Notes: a model not told the origin generated them from the sequence alone. A stretch of 64,000 bases of DNA from Flavobacterium cutihirudinis (GCF_003385895.1 NZ_QRDQ01000008.1:124001-188000), one strand, 5' to 3'. Shown: positions 33,583-44,333, numbered from the stretch's first letter. Numbers and translations are program-made.

Positions 33583-35940
33583 CTACTGATTTACATAAGT
33601 CCTAAAATAACCACACTCCGCAATTACATCCTGATAATATTTTGTATCCGAATAATCCTTTTTCAATGTTTTAAATCCGTTCCAGGCAATAAAATTAATT
33701 TTATCATCCTGAATCTCCCACCAGCTATTTACATTATTGTATTTACTATTATAATATTCATTTCGCTCGCACTTTGAAATCAGATAAATACATTTTGCTT
33801 TTTGCTCTCTAGTACTAGCTGCTTCTAATGCTTTTTGATAATACATTTTAGAAACATCACAATTCGTAATCATCTTTTTCATTGTGTCCCTAAACGAATA
33901 TGGACTTGAACCGTAACCTATAATACTGATTTCATAGAATGTACGCCCGTTTCCAAAATGAGTAATATTATAAAAAGCATTTCCAAGCAACAAACTGTTC
34001 GTATAAACATCTTCTTTTTGCGCCAGCTTGTCCTGCATTGCTTTAATTGTGTTTAAAAAATCAAGCTGCGTGTATTTCTTTTTTTGATAAGCAGCATGCT
34101 CACAATCATGGCAATCTTTAATATTTCCGTTAAACGGATTTCCTAAAAATTTATAATACTGAACCGAATCTGTTTGCTGCATAAAAGCGATAGCTTCCGG
34201 AATTTTATTTTTGAAAGTTGACTGAACTGCCTGAAAATTATTTATATCTTTTAGCTTCAGACTATAAATCCCAGCTCCAATTTTCTCAATTTCGGTTTTG
34301 TTTGACTTCTCTAAAAAAGCTTTCATGTCTAATAAAACTTTTTCATTGTCATAAAACGAATTTCCGTCGTTCCAATAACTATAACGTGATTCACCAAAAA
34401 TTTCAGTCATTACCAAATCTCCTTTTTCACGATAAAGAGTCGACAAATAACTTTTACTCCATGAAGAAGCATTTTGATAACGAAATTCCTGTCCTTTATA
34501 AGTTTTAGGAAGCTCATAATACAGCCAATTCAAATCAGCCAGAATTGTTTTTTCGTTCTTGTCTGTAAGTTTATCAATTTTACTCAAGTTATTTACAAAA
34601 CGCAATAAACGAAGCTGCATTCCTGCCAATTCCGTTTTTGGAAGTGTTTTTACAGCTTTGTCAAAATTCTTGTCAGCATTTGCATAATCTCCTTTTAAAG
34701 TCTGCAAATACCCTAAAGATAAATCCCAAAGATAAGGTCTGTCTGTGTTTCCAGCTGCCGAAATTTTAGCGATTAAATCCAATGCTTTTTTATCAACTTT
34801 AGCTTGATTTTCGGTTTTGCTTTCTGCTAAAGTAAGTTTTTTTCTTGGCTGATTATCCCCTGTATCCTGCTGAAATGAATTATTTATAGACTGCTCAAGT
34901 CCATTCACTAATCTGGTTGCGAGATAATTTAAATGTTCGCTTTTCGGATTTAATTCATAAATTTTTTCAATTGCCTGTTTTTCATCTTTATAATAACCGT
35001 GAATTGCCCAAAGCGCAGCTTTTTCATCATTATTCTTGGCCATCAATAGCGCCTTGTTCCAATCAGTATCATTTTTTGGGCGAAAACTGTAAGCTGTTAC
35101 AACTCTTAATTCTGGGCATTTATCAAAAACTTTGGCGTATAAATAATTAGAAACCGCATATTTCTTTTGCTTGTAATTAATTCCCGCAACATACGAAAGC
35201 GCTCTGTAATACAATGTGTTTTTAGGAACTGAACTTTCTGTTTTATTAAAAAAATCAATCGCTTTTTGTTTATCATTACTATAAAAGCGAGCTTTCATGG
35301 TAAGAAACCAATAACGGTTTTTCAAAAATGGATCTGACAAAGTATTGTACACATTTTCGATTGACTGAATCATTTTTGCATCTTTGAAAGTTTTTGCTAT
35401 AACTGGCTCGTAGCTCCAATTCTCTTCACCAATTGAAACGGTTTCTATTTTTTGTGCCAAATACAAAAACTCGACAAAGTTTTTAATTTTCTCATCTTTC
35501 AAATTAAGCTTTTTGCTCCATTTTTGAGAGGTTTTATTCTCCTTTTTATTCTTATAAAAAACATGAAGATCTTCAATTTCTTCTTTATTCTTAATCACAT
35601 TTTTATCATCAGAATAATATCTTCGGCTTTCATTTCCAATTAGAAAATAATTCACAGATGTTGTATCTACTTTTCCCTTTAAGTAGGAAGCCCAGTCTTC
35701 TTTTATGTTATTATTAAATCGGGAATTGTGTTCTGTATCAAAACCAATTCCATAAAAAATAGAACCCGACAAAAAAAGCGGAGAGTATGATTTATCTGCA
35801 AAAGTTTCTGGTGTAAAATTTGAATTGTATCCGAAAAAATCCCAATCATCTCCGCCAGCACAAGCGTAAATTATTCCGTAAACAGAAAATAATGCAACAC
35901 TAGAAACAAGAAACAACTTGTTCAAAAATATTCTTTTCAT
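33583..35940 (-). CDS. Large exported protein with TPR-like helical repeats, unknown function
   Basis: The 785-residue product has a signal sequence with a cysteine near its end (LFSVYGIIYACAGGDDWDFF), possibly a lipoprotein site. Long alpha-helical repeat stretches follow, including YRALSYVAGINYKQKKYAVS and GNTDRPYLWDLSLGYLQTLK, resembling degenerate TPRs. Two CxxC-like cysteines occur in NIKDCHDCEHAAYQ. Its start lies 41 bp inside the upstream lipoprotein gene, so the pair is translated together and likely acts together in the envelope. Confidence 0.7.
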   Translation of the reverse strand: MKRIFLNKLFLVSSVALFSVYGIIYACAGGDDWDFFGYNSNFTPETFADKSYSPLFLSGSIFYGIGFDTEHNSRFNNNIKEDWASYLKGKVDTTSVNYFLIGNESRRYYSDDKNVIKNKEEIEDLHVFYKNKKENKTSQKWSKKLNLKDEKIKNFVEFLYLAQKIETVSIGEENWSYEPVIAKTFKDAKMIQSIENVYNTLSDPFLKNRYWFLTMKARFYSNDKQKAIDFFNKTESSVPKNTLYYRALSYVAGINYKQKKYAVSNYLYAKVFDKCPELRVVTAYSFRPKNDTDWNKALLMAKNNDEKAALWAIHGYYKDEKQAIEKIYELNPKSEHLNYLATRLVNGLEQSINNSFQQDTGDNQPRKKLTLAESKTENQAKVDKKALDLIAKISAAGNTDRPYLWDLSLGYLQTLKGDYANADKNFDKAVKTLPKTELAGMQLRLLRFVNNLSKIDKLTDKNEKTILADLNWLYYELPKTYKGQEFRYQNASSWSKSYLSTLYREKGDLVMTEIFGESRYSYWNDGNSFYDNEKVLLDMKAFLEKSNKTEIEKIGAGIYSLKLKDINNFQAVQSTFKNKIPEAIAFMQQTDSVQYYKFLGNPFNGNIKDCHDCEHAAYQKKKYTQLDFLNTIKAMQDKLAQKEDVYTNSLLLGNAFYNITHFGNGRTFYEISIIGYGSSPYSFRDTMKKMITNCDVSKMYYQKALEAASTREQKAKCIYLISKCERNEYYNSKYNNVNSWWEIQDDKINFIAWNGFKTLKKDYSDTKYYQDVIAECGYFRTYVNQ

Positions 35941-36904
35941 AATTATTTATATTGAATTCGTCTAAATCGTAAAATATAATTTCGTTTGGTTTCTGAACTG
36001 AATTTTCATTCAAATCTTTTGCCATTTCTACTAAATCTGAAGAAGAAATCGCTTCGATTTTCAGCAAATCATCTTCTTCATAGAAAACTCCATTTTTATA
36101 ATTGGATTGTCTGACTTTAAAAAAAGTTGCATTGATTTGTTCGAAATTCTTATCTTTTTTCAGCTCGGATAAGTTTAATTTAGAGCGAAGCCCCAAAACT
36201 TTTTGATTTCGAATATGAATTGCCCAAGAATAAATTGGCAATGCAAAATCGAGATGCAATGGGTATTTCTTTAAACTTTTGAGATATCGTTCTGAAATTT
36301 TTCTACTATAAATTGAGTTTAATGAATCGGGAGCTATATTTCCCATGTTATAAAACATCAATACGCCGGAATCTACATTTGGGATTTTGGTTTTTTCGAA
36401 ATACTTCACTTGATGCAGTCTTATTGTCGCTGAAAGTTTCTTTTTTGAAAGCTTTTTAAAACATTCTATAAACTTCAAATAATGATCTTTGCTTTTAAGT
36501 GTCCAGTCGCAGTCAATTTGAACTTCAGAGCAGGAAATTTGATTTTTGCCGTTAATGTCATTAATTAAATGATATGTTCTTTCAGCCAAATCCTCAATAT
36601 CAACGTTGGCCTTAAGCATGACTTTGTTTTGAATAAAAACTACCGGAACGATTTCAAATTCGTTGAGTTTTTCAGCAAAATGTACTTTGCTTATCGGAAA
36701 AGGTTCCTCATTTTCAGGATGCAGGCCAATATCAAAATATCTGATATAAAGCTTATGAACATTATTTTCTTTTAAAGTTTCTCTTTCCCTTTGAGAAAAT
36801 TTCACATTTGTTTTCCAATAATAAAAAGAAGTATGTACATCGCTATTTTTACTGCAGGCAACCAGCAGAACAAAAAACAAGCCCACAAAAATTCGCTTAA
36901 TCAA
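35900..36904 (-). CDS. Lipoprotein of unknown function, paired with the large exported protein
   Basis: The 334-residue product has a lipoprotein signal (MIKRIFVGLFFVLLVACSKN, lipobox LVAC). Its body contains FYYWKTNVKFSQRERETLKE, LYIRYFDIGL, EVQIDCDWTLKSKDHYLKF, LSATIRLHQVKYF and VLMFYNMGN. These alternate beta-strand/helix segments with acidic strand ends, as in (beta/alpha)8 glycosidase-like folds. That structural guess is inference; no family is certain. It overlaps the following gene by 41 bp in another frame. Confidence 0.7.
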   Translation of the reverse strand: MIKRIFVGLFFVLLVACSKNSDVHTSFYYWKTNVKFSQRERETLKENNVHKLYIRYFDIGLHPENEEPFPISKVHFAEKLNEFEIVPVVFIQNKVMLKANVDIEDLAERTYHLINDINGKNQISCSEVQIDCDWTLKSKDHYLKFIECFKKLSKKKLSATIRLHQVKYFEKTKIPNVDSGVLMFYNMGNIAPDSLNSIYSRKISERYLKSLKKYPLHLDFALPIYSWAIHIRNQKVLGLRSKLNLSELKKDKNFEQINATFFKVRQSNYKNGVFYEEDDLLKIEAISSSDLVEMAKDLNENSVQKPNEIIFYDLDEFNINNYEKNIFEQVVSCF

Positions 36905-37076
36905 AACCTGAAGAAATTACATTTGAATCCAAAAGTAAGAATTTATATCGCATTTATTGCTCTCACTCATAAAAAACAACAAAAACATCAAATTAGAAAT
37001 TCCTAATAAATGGATAAAAAGTTTCAATTAAAGCAAATATAATTGTTATTTTGTGCAATCAAATTTAAAGACCGCT

Positions 37077-38765
37077 ATGTTCAAAAGCAAACTAAAATAC
37101 ATTTCATTTTTATTAGCATTACTAATGATGAGCTGCGCCAAAAGAGGCAGTATCACTGGCGGATTAAAAGACACTCTGGCTCCGGTTTTAAGATCAGCCG
37201 TTCCTAAAAATTTTAGTACAGACTTTAAGGCAAATGAAATTATTTTGACATTTGATGAATACGTAAAACTAAAAGATATTCGTAAGCAACTTATTATTTC
37301 GCCTCCAATGAAATATGAGCCGTTGATATTACCAACTACTGCAAGCAAATTTATCAGCATAAAAATTAAAGATACATTGCAGCCAAATACTACTTACAGT
37401 TTAAATTTTGGTCAAAGTATTGCCGACAATAATGAAGGAAATCCTATTAATCAATTTAAATATATATTCTCGACAGGTTCGTATATAGATTCGTTGTCTA
37501 TTAGTGGAACTATAAAAGATTCATACGAGAAAAACGTTGATAATTTCGTATCTGTAATGTTGTATGAAGTGAATGAAAAATTCAAGGATTCTGTAATTTT
37601 AAAAGAATCTCCAAGATACATCACCAACACTTTGGACAGTTTGCGAACTTTTAAACTTGAAAATCTAAAAGCCGGAAAATATCTTTTGGTTGCCTTAAAA
37701 GACAAAAATAACAATAACAGATTCAATCCTAAAGAAGATAAAATCGGTTTTATCAAACATCCTATCACAATACCAAATGACACTATTTTCGAATTGGAAT
37801 TGTTCAAGGAAATTTTGCCTTTAAAAACATTCAAGCCAATACAAGCTTCAGGTAACAGACTTTATTTGCCTTATGATGGGAAACAAAATTTCAAGCTTTC
37901 TAAACCCAAAATAACACTCAAAAACAATTCTGAAGTTTTAGAAACAATTGTTACACAGTTCCCTAAGAAAGATTCTTTGCAGGTTTGGTTTAAACCAATA
38001 AAAGTTGATTCTTTGTCACTGGAAGTGAATGCTCCAAATTACGATAAAAAGTATACTGTTAAAATTAAAGACCAAAAAAAGGACACGTTAAACATTACTG
38101 CACTTCAAAACGGCGTGCTTAATTTCAGAGACAAACTTACATTAGAATCAGCAACACCGTTGGTTAAATTTGACAAATCTAAAATAAGGTTAATCAACAA
38201 AGATTCAGTTGCTGTAGATTTTACTACAGATTATAATGAATTTGAGCAAAAGTTTTATCTTGATTTCAAAAAAGAACCTTCTGAAAAATACAAAGTCACC
38301 TTTTTTCCAGGTGCTTTAACCGATTTTTACGATAAGGTAAATGATACTTTAATCTATAAGTTAAACACCAAAGAACTTGAGAATTACGGTAACTTAGTCC
38401 TTAATTTACAAAATGTAAAACGATTTCCGATCATTGTAGAAATAACCAATAAAAAAGGAGACAATGTTCTAGCAACAGAATATTCCGAAGGAAAAACAAA
38501 AATTGAGTTCAATTTACTCGTACCAGAAGAATTTAGTGTTCGTATTATTTATGACGATAATAAAAACAAGATTTACGACACAGGTAATTATTTAAGTAAA
38601 ACCTACTCTGAGGAAGTCTTTTATTTTCAAAAACCTGTTGATGTACGGGAAAACTGGGATGTTGACCAACCTATTGATTTAAGCATTCCGTATAATCCCG
38701 AAGTAGAAAAGAAAGCAGATTTAAAGAAGAAAAAAGACGCGGAGAAAAACCGGAAAGCGTTTTAA
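37077..38765 (+). CDS. Ig-like (SbsA-type) domain lipoprotein of Bacteroidota
   Basis: The start at 37077 (MFKSKLKYISFLLALLMMSC) gives a lipoprotein signal with lipobox MMSC; an ATG eight codons upstream is less signal-like. The mature protein has GSITGGLKDTLAPVLRSAVP and an Ig-like domain (FDEYVKLKDIRKQLIISPPM). Further domains include DKNNNNRFNPKEDKIGFI, a calcium-binding-like segment. The C-terminus is Lys/Asp rich. Widely conserved in Flavobacteria, function unknown. It ends 4 bp inside the convergent amidase gene. Confidence 0.8.
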   Translation: MFKSKLKYISFLLALLMMSCAKRGSITGGLKDTLAPVLRSAVPKNFSTDFKANEIILTFDEYVKLKDIRKQLIISPPMKYEPLILPTTASKFISIKIKDTLQPNTTYSLNFGQSIADNNEGNPINQFKYIFSTGSYIDSLSISGTIKDSYEKNVDNFVSVMLYEVNEKFKDSVILKESPRYITNTLDSLRTFKLENLKAGKYLLVALKDKNNNNRFNPKEDKIGFIKHPITIPNDTIFELELFKEILPLKTFKPIQASGNRLYLPYDGKQNFKLSKPKITLKNNSEVLETIVTQFPKKDSLQVWFKPIKVDSLSLEVNAPNYDKKYTVKIKDQKKDTLNITALQNGVLNFRDKLTLESATPLVKFDKSKIRLINKDSVAVDFTTDYNEFEQKFYLDFKKEPSEKYKVTFFPGALTDFYDKVNDTLIYKLNTKELENYGNLVLNLQNVKRFPIIVEITNKKGDNVLATEYSEGKTKIEFNLLVPEEFSVRIIYDDNKNKIYDTGNYLSKTYSEEVFYFQKPVDVRENWDVDQPIDLSIPYNPEVEKKADLKKKKDAEKNRKAF

Positions 38766-39529
38766 ATTTTAATTTCGAAAGTATCTTTATCACTTAGAAA
38801 ATCGAGTTTCTTTCGGGTTTCCAACATTTTTTGTTTGTCCAATTCAACCACAAAAATAGCTTCTATTTCTTGTGGTTCAAGAACGTAATTGCCTAAAAAA
38901 TCAATTACTTGCGAGTGACCAATATGCTCATAATTATTATCATCCTGGCCAATTCTATTTACACCAACAACAAAACTCAAATTTTCAATCGCGCGTGCTT
39001 TTAGCAAAGCATCCCAGGCATTGGTGCGCACTTTTGGCCAATTGGCAACATACAAAAGCAAATCATAGTTTTCGACATTGCGAACAAAAACCGGAAACCT
39101 CAAGTCATAACAAATTTGAAGGCATATTTTCCACTCTAGATAATCAACAATTACTTTTTCAGTTCCAGCAGTGTAAAATTCATTTTCTCCCGCTAATGAA
39201 AACAAATGACGCTTATTGTACCATTTTAATTCTCCCGTAGGAAAAACAAAAACCATTCTATTATAGAATTTTCCGTTTTCTGCGATTATTAAGCTACCTG
39301 TAAGCGCACATTTTCTGTTTTTGGCAACAGACTGCATCCACTGGATTGTTTCGCCTTGCATTTCCTCTGCAACTGCAGCTGCATTCATCGTAAATCCGGT
39401 TGAAAACATTTCCGGAAGTACAATTAAGTTTACATCCGCCTCAATCTGATTTATCTTTAATTCAAATTGTTTTCTGTTTTCCGAAGGGTTTTCCCAATAA
39501 AGATCCGATTGTATTAATGCAATTTTCAT
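38762..39529 (-). CDS. Nitrilase-superfamily amidohydrolase (omega-amidase/YafV-like)
   Basis: The 255-residue protein has the Glu-Lys-Cys triad: Glu40 (LPEMFSTGF), Lys106 (WYNKRHLF), Cys140 (LQICYDLRFP). The match of STGFTMN, RHLFSLAGE and ANWPKVRTNAWDALLKARAI is closest to YafV/Nit2 omega-amidases, which hydrolyse alpha-ketoglutaramate in methionine salvage. Cytoplasmic. Convergent with the Ig-like lipoprotein gene. Confidence 0.9.
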   Translation of the reverse strand: MKIALIQSDLYWENPSENRKQFELKINQIEADVNLIVLPEMFSTGFTMNAAAVAEEMQGETIQWMQSVAKNRKCALTGSLIIAENGKFYNRMVFVFPTGELKWYNKRHLFSLAGENEFYTAGTEKVIVDYLEWKICLQICYDLRFPVFVRNVENYDLLLYVANWPKVRTNAWDALLKARAIENLSFVVGVNRIGQDDNNYEHIGHSQVIDFLGNYVLEPQEIEAIFVVELDKQKMLETRKKLDFLSDKDTFEIKI

Positions 39530-39585
39530 ATTTCAGGAATTAAAATTTTGCTACCAAATATTGAATTAAGCTTAAAGAGACAATC

Positions 39586-40356
39586 TTAGATAATAACCAA
39601 GTCAGGCGTTTTATAAGGCTGAAGTTTTTTATCGTCTGGATTTAATTCGGTAATAATATAATCGACTTCAGAAAGGTTTGCGATTTTCATTTTCAAGACA
39701 GTATTCAGCTTTTCTGAAATCGTTAAAATAGCGGTCTTTCTTGAGGCTTTTATCATTGCTTTTTTTACCTGAACCGTTTCCCAATCCGAATCCGAATATC
39801 CACCTTCAACATCAAGTGCATTTGTACCAAAAACCAACAAATCAGCTTTGATGTTTGCTAACTGATGGAATACATCTCCACTAACACACATTTGACTGTA
39901 AGAAGAAATACTACCACCAATCATAATCGTTTTTATATTTGGCTTATCCAAAAGCTGAACAGCCGAAAGGGCAGTAATAGTAAAAACAGTAAGATTTAAA
40001 TCATTCGGGATTAAACGTATAAACTCTCTGATAGTAGTTCCTCCGTCAATTAACAATACCATTCCGTCATGAAGAAGACCGGCCGTTTTCTCAGCAATGA
40101 CCTGTTTTGCTTCGACAGCATACGTTTGATTCGAAGAAGAGTAATGATATCCTTTTGTCATTGCACCTCCTTTTACTTTAATCAAAAGGGATTCAGATTC
40201 CAGCTCATTAATATCACGTCTTACAGTATCTTCAGAAACACCAAGTTTGGCAGACAAAGTTTCAAAACTGACGCGAGTATGAAGATTAATTTCCTTTAAA
40301 ATATGATTTTTACGCTCTTCCTTTGTATAATTTAGTACTTCATTACCATTGTCCAT
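39586..40356 (-). CDS. DeoR-family transcriptional regulator
   Basis: The 256-residue protein has an N-terminal winged HTH (FETLSAKLGVSEDTVRRDIN, residues 34-53) and a DeoR-C sugar-phosphate sensor domain (VLLIDGGTTIREFIRLIP). Such regulators usually repress sugar catabolic genes. No such genes adjoin it. A palindrome 27 bp before its start suggests autoregulation. Confidence 0.92.
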   Translation of the reverse strand: MDNGNEVLNYTKEERKNHILKEINLHTRVSFETLSAKLGVSEDTVRRDINELESESLLIKVKGGAMTKGYHYSSSNQTYAVEAKQVIAEKTAGLLHDGMVLLIDGGTTIREFIRLIPNDLNLTVFTITALSAVQLLDKPNIKTIMIGGSISSYSQMCVSGDVFHQLANIKADLLVFGTNALDVEGGYSDSDWETVQVKKAMIKASRKTAILTISEKLNTVLKMKIANLSEVDYIITELNPDDKKLQPYKTPDLVII

Positions 40357-40382
40357 GTAAAATGCATTTTAGTTATCACAAA

Positions 40383-40399
40383 TGTACGTAATTCGTACA
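40383..40399. promoter_or_regulatory. Candidate operator of the DeoR-family gene
   Basis: Inverted repeat TGTACG-TAATT-CGTACA, 27 bp upstream of the DeoR ATG, in the expected promoter zone. Confidence 0.5.
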
Positions 40400-40425
40400 A
40401 AACAATTAAATAGCAAGTATAAGAC

Positions 40426-40461
40426 AAAAAAAAGCATCCAAATTAATGAATGCTTTTTTTT
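40426..40461 (-). terminator. Terminator of the sdhCAB operon
   Basis: Inverted repeat AAAAAAAGCAT / ATGCTTTTTTT beyond the sdhB stop, with a T-run on the minus strand. Confidence 0.75.
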
Positions 40462-40479
40462 ACCTATATTCAGATTTTA

Positions 40480-41226
40480 TTATCCTTTTAAACTTGCCGC
40501 TAAATACTCACGGTTCATGCGTGCAATATTTTCAAGAGAAATTCCTTTAGGACACTCTACTTCGCAAGCTCCAGTATTTGTACAGTTTCCAAAACCTTCC
40601 AAATCCATTTGGTGAACCATGTTTAATACACGGTCAACTGCTTCAACTTTACCTTGAGGCAATAATGCATATTGAGAAACTTTTGCAGAAACGAATAACA
40701 TTGCTGAAGAGTTTTTACAAGTTGCAACACAAGCTCCACAACCAATACAAGCAGCAGCATCAAATGATTTGTCTGCGTCGTCTTTGTTGATTGGAATAGT
40801 ATTCGCATCGATTGTATTTCCTGAAGTATTTACCGAGATAAATCCTCCAGCGTGTTGAATTCTGTCAAAAGAACTTCTGTCAACAACTAAATCTTTAATT
40901 ACAGGGAAAGCTTTTGCTCTAAATGGCTCGATAAAAATCGTATCACCATCTTTAAACATACGCATGTGTAACTGACAAGTTGTAACACCTCTGTCTGGTC
41001 CGTGCGCTTCACCGTTGATGAATAAAGAACACATTCCGCAGATTCCTTCACGACAATCGTGATCAAATGCTACAGGCTCTTCTCCTTTATTGATTAAACC
41101 TTCGTTAAGAACGTCTAACATTTCAAGGAAAGACATATCTGGTTCGATTCCATCGATAGGATATTCTACAATCCCTCCTTTATCTTGAGCGTTTTTTTGA
41201 CGCCATATTTTTAATGTAAGTTTCAT
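40480..41226 (-). CDS. sdhB: Succinate dehydrogenase/fumarate reductase iron-sulfur subunit
   Basis: The 248-residue protein has the [2Fe-2S] cluster motif [16 protein letters not shown] with a later C in GVTTCQ. The [4Fe-4S] and [3Fe-4S] motifs follow: [14 protein letters not shown] and [15 protein letters not shown]. It passes electrons from the flavoprotein to the membrane quinone site. It is last in the sdhC-sdhA-sdhB operon, separated from sdhA by 95 bp. Confidence 0.97.
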   Translation of the reverse strand: MKLTLKIWRQKNAQDKGGIVEYPIDGIEPDMSFLEMLDVLNEGLINKGEEPVAFDHDCREGICGMCSLFINGEAHGPDRGVTTCQLHMRMFKDGDTIFIEPFRAKAFPVIKDLVVDRSSFDRIQHAGGFISVNTSGNTIDANTIPINKDDADKSFDAAACIGCGACVATCKNSSAMLFVSAKVSQYALLPQGKVEAVDRVLNMVHQMDLEGFGNCTNTGACEVECPKGISLENIARMNREYLAASLKG

Positions 41227-41321
41227 ACCTTTTTCGTTTGAAAGTCATAAAGTCGAAAGTCGAAAGTCGCTTGGCACATTTTGCCTTTTGACTTTAAGAC
41301 TTTGGGCTTTCGACCAAATTC
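41227..41321. repeat. Imperfect inverted repeats between sdhA and sdhB
   Basis: The gap has tandem AAAGTCGAAAGTCG units, and a complementary CTTTAAGACTTTGGGCTTTCGAC, forming an imperfect hairpin. It lies inside the operon, so it could influence mRNA stability between the subunits. Confidence 0.55.
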
Positions 41322-43322
41322 TTATTTATAACTTCTTTGAACTAATTTAATGTTTTCGTAATTAAGAGGTTCTTTGTGTAATACGGCATCACTTGGTTTT
41401 CCTTTGTATTCCCAAGCTGCAACGTATGCAAAGTTATCATCATCACGAAGCGCTTCTCCTTCTTCTGTTTGGTACTCCTCACGGAAGTGACCTCCACAAG
41501 ATTCGTTACGGTGTAAAGCATCTTTCGCGAACAATTCTCCTAATTCTAAGAAATCGGCAACACGAGTTGCTTTTTCTAATTCCTGATTAAATTCGTTAGC
41601 ACTTCCAGGAACTTTTACATCTTTATAAAACTCTTCACGTAAAGCAGCAATTTCTTCGATAGCTTCAGTTAAACCTTTAGCATTACGAGCCATACCTACT
41701 TTATCCCACATGATTTTTCCAAGTTTTTTGTGGAAATAATCTACAGAATGTGTTCCGTTATTATTGATAAATTTATTGATTTGATCTACAACTGCTTTTT
41801 CAGCTTCAACGAATTCTGGTAAGTCTGTAGAAATTGGTCCCATTTTAATATCCGGAGCTAAATAATCTCCGATAGTATATGGCAATACAAAATATCCATC
41901 AGCTAAACCTTGCATCAAAGCAGAAGCTCCAAGTCTGTTTGCTCCGTGATCAGAGAAGTTAGATTCTCCAATTGAGAAACATCCAGGAATTGTAGTCATT
42001 AAGTTATAATCAACCCAAGTTCCACCCATTGTGTAGTGAACTGCAGGGTAAATCATCATTGGTGTTACATAAGGATCTTCGTCAACAATTTTCAAGTACA
42101 TTTGGAATAAGTTTCCGTATTTACTTTTTACGATATCAGTTCCTAATTTAGTAACTAAAGCTTTGTCATTTTCATTCAATCCTTTTACGTGAGCAGCTTC
42201 TTTTCCGTAACGTTCGATAGCGGCCGCAAAATCAAGATAAACTGCTTCGCCCGTTTTATTAACACCAAAACCAGCATCACATCTTTCTTTAGCTGCACGA
42301 GACGCAACGTCACGAGGCACTAAGTTACCAAAAGCAGGATATCTTCTTTCTAAGAAATAATCTCTTTCTGCTTCAGATAAATCAATTGCTTTTTTCTTTC
42401 CTTCACGGATTGCTTTTGCATCTTCCAAATTTTTTGGAACCCAAATACGACCGTCATTACGTAAAGATTCAGACATCAAAGTCAATTTTGACTGGTGATC
42501 TCCTGAAACCGGAATACATGTTGGGTGAATTTGTGTATAACAAGGATTTGCAAAAAACGCTCCTTTTTTATGAATTTTCCAAGCTGCTGTTGCGTTACTT
42601 CCCATAGCATTTGTTGAAAGGAAAAATACGTTTCCGTATCCTCCAGAACCAACTACTACGGCGTGAGCAGAATGTCTTTCTATTTCTCCAGTTATTAAGT
42701 TACGAGCGATAATACCTCTCGCTTTTCCGTTCACGATTACAATGTCAAGCATTTCGTGACGGTTGTACATTTTGATTTTTCCACGACCAATCTGACGGTT
42801 CATTGCAGAATAAGCTCCCAACAATAATTGCTGTCCAGTTTGTCCTTGTGCGTAGAATGTACGAGAAACCAAAGTTCCTCCAAAAGAACGGTTATCTAAA
42901 AGTCCGCCATATTCACGAGCCAACGGTACACCTTGAGCCACACATTGGTCAATAATATTTGCAGAAACTTCAGCCAAACGATAAACGTTTGCCTCACGTG
43001 CGCGGTAATCACCACCTTTTACAGTATCATAAAATAATCTGTAAGTAGAGTCACCATCACCTTTATAGTTTTTTGCTGCGTTGATACCTCCTTGTGCTGC
43101 AATAGAGTGCGCACGACGTGGAGAATCTTGGAAGCAGAATGCTTTTACGTTATATCCTAACTCAGCTAAAGTAGCAGCTGCAGAACCTCCAGCTAAACCT
43201 GTACCAACTACGATAATATCTAAATTACGTTTGTTAGCAGGGTTTACTAAATTAATATGATCTTTATAATTTGTCCATTTGTCCGCTATAGGACCATTTG
43301 GAATTTTTGAATCTAATGCCAT
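41322..43322 (-). CDS. sdhA: Succinate dehydrogenase/fumarate reductase flavoprotein subunit
   Basis: The 666-residue protein has the FAD motif [19 protein letters not shown], the flavin-attachment segment [17 protein letters not shown], substrate-site [16 protein letters not shown], and capping motifs [11 protein letters not shown] and [14 protein letters not shown]. Succinate oxidation to fumarate, or the reverse. The length and internal layout match the Bacteroidota fumarate-reductase-type (class with one cytochrome b subunit) enzyme. Confidence 0.97.
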   Translation of the reverse strand: MALDSKIPNGPIADKWTNYKDHINLVNPANKRNLDIIVVGTGLAGGSAAATLAELGYNVKAFCFQDSPRRAHSIAAQGGINAAKNYKGDGDSTYRLFYDTVKGGDYRAREANVYRLAEVSANIIDQCVAQGVPLAREYGGLLDNRSFGGTLVSRTFYAQGQTGQQLLLGAYSAMNRQIGRGKIKMYNRHEMLDIVIVNGKARGIIARNLITGEIERHSAHAVVVGSGGYGNVFFLSTNAMGSNATAAWKIHKKGAFFANPCYTQIHPTCIPVSGDHQSKLTLMSESLRNDGRIWVPKNLEDAKAIREGKKKAIDLSEAERDYFLERRYPAFGNLVPRDVASRAAKERCDAGFGVNKTGEAVYLDFAAAIERYGKEAAHVKGLNENDKALVTKLGTDIVKSKYGNLFQMYLKIVDEDPYVTPMMIYPAVHYTMGGTWVDYNLMTTIPGCFSIGESNFSDHGANRLGASALMQGLADGYFVLPYTIGDYLAPDIKMGPISTDLPEFVEAEKAVVDQINKFINNNGTHSVDYFHKKLGKIMWDKVGMARNAKGLTEAIEEIAALREEFYKDVKVPGSANEFNQELEKATRVADFLELGELFAKDALHRNESCGGHFREEYQTEEGEALRDDDNFAYVAAWEYKGKPSDAVLHKEPLNYENIKLVQRSYK

Positions 43323-43333
43323 TATAATTGATA

Positions 43334-43999
43334 TTAATTATTGAAATGATGAAATAAAGCGATAATTATGAAAAGCCCTGGCACAACAACTGCAAACCAG
43401 TAACCAACTTTACTTAAAAATCTAGAGTATTTATTGTGCATCCCTACAGATTGAAGAGAAGATGCAAACCCGTGCCATAAGTGGAATCCTAAAAGCACAA
43501 AAGCCACACAATACAATCCTGTACGAATTGGATCGTGGAATTTATGAACTAACTCTCCATAATACCTTGTAGCATCTGGCGCCGTTCCTGCAATGTACTT
43601 ATAGGTAACTTCAGGAAACCAAAAATCATAAAAATGCAATCCTAAGAATGCTAAAATAACTAATCCAGAAATAATCATATTTCTAGAACTCCATGAAGCA
43701 TTTGCCGCTCCATTGTATTTTGCATACGCAATTGGTCGTGCTGCGCTATTTTGAGCTGTAAGTACAAATCCCATTACAAAGTGGAAAATTACCCCAAATG
43801 CCAAAACTGGCTGCATTACATACTGAATCAGCGGATTGTATCCCATAAAGTGAGAAGCTTCATTGAAAACATCTTCACTAATAATAGAAATAAAATTTAA
43901 GGAAACATGCAGCGCTAAAAACGTGATTAAGAATATTCCCGAAAGAGCCATAGCCACTTTCTTTAAGATGGAAGCATTCAACTGTGCAGATTGTGCCAT
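43334..43999 (-). CDS. sdhC: Succinate dehydrogenase/fumarate reductase cytochrome b subunit
   Basis: The 221-residue protein has five membrane spans (about residues 15-37, 58-80, 109-130, 157-180, 197-217) with candidate haem His residues in [26 protein letters not shown] and LGFHLWHG. This is the single large diheme anchor type of type-B complexes. It is first in the operon, 12 bp before sdhA. Confidence 0.95.
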   Translation of the reverse strand: MAQSAQLNASILKKVAMALSGIFLITFLALHVSLNFISIISEDVFNEASHFMGYNPLIQYVMQPVLAFGVIFHFVMGFVLTAQNSAARPIAYAKYNGAANASWSSRNMIISGLVILAFLGLHFYDFWFPEVTYKYIAGTAPDATRYYGELVHKFHDPIRTGLYCVAFVLLGFHLWHGFASSLQSVGMHNKYSRFLSKVGYWFAVVVPGLFIIIALFHHFNN

Positions 44000-44031
44000 A
44001 AGTGTTAAGTAGTTTGTTTTAAAAAATTACA

Positions 44032-44062
44032 CAAAAATAACTCAAATACAAAAGAACTACAA
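44032..44062 (-). promoter_or_regulatory. Promoter of sdhCAB
   Basis: On the minus strand: -33 TTG (44060-44062), 20-bp spacer, -7 TATTTTTG (44032-44039), a perfect TAnnTTTG. The predicted leader is about 25 nt. Confidence 0.6.
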
Positions 44063-44284
44063 CCATTTCGTTGTTATTTATAATCATTTTAAAATAGACT
44101 ACGTATACGTATTTTTACGTATAATTCAGTATAGAAAATCTAAGAAATTGCTTTACAGTCTCTTTCCCTTTGGTTTAGTAGGTATTCAGATTACTAAAAA
44201 TTTATCATATTGTTATTTTATTCAAAGTTTTGATTTGTTTTCTTCAAAAGTGCCAACTGTACTTAATTTTATCAAAGCAAAAAA

Positions 44285-44314
44285 TTGTCATTCCATAACA
44301 TAGTTTTACCTTTA
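44285..44314 (+). promoter_or_regulatory. Promoter of mvaS
   Basis: -33 TTG (44285-44287), 19-bp spacer, -7 TACCTTTA (44307-44314), one mismatch from TAnnTTTG, 20 bp before the ATG. Confidence 0.5.
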
Positions 44315-44333
44315 GCGGCTCAAAAAAATAAGA

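Larger units (their letters stand above)
44000..44333. other. 334-bp divergent intergenic region sdhC/mvaS
   Basis: Holds the two promoters annotated here and no gene. A stretch near 44095-44130 has repeated ACGTA units but no clear dyad. Confidence 0.6.
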
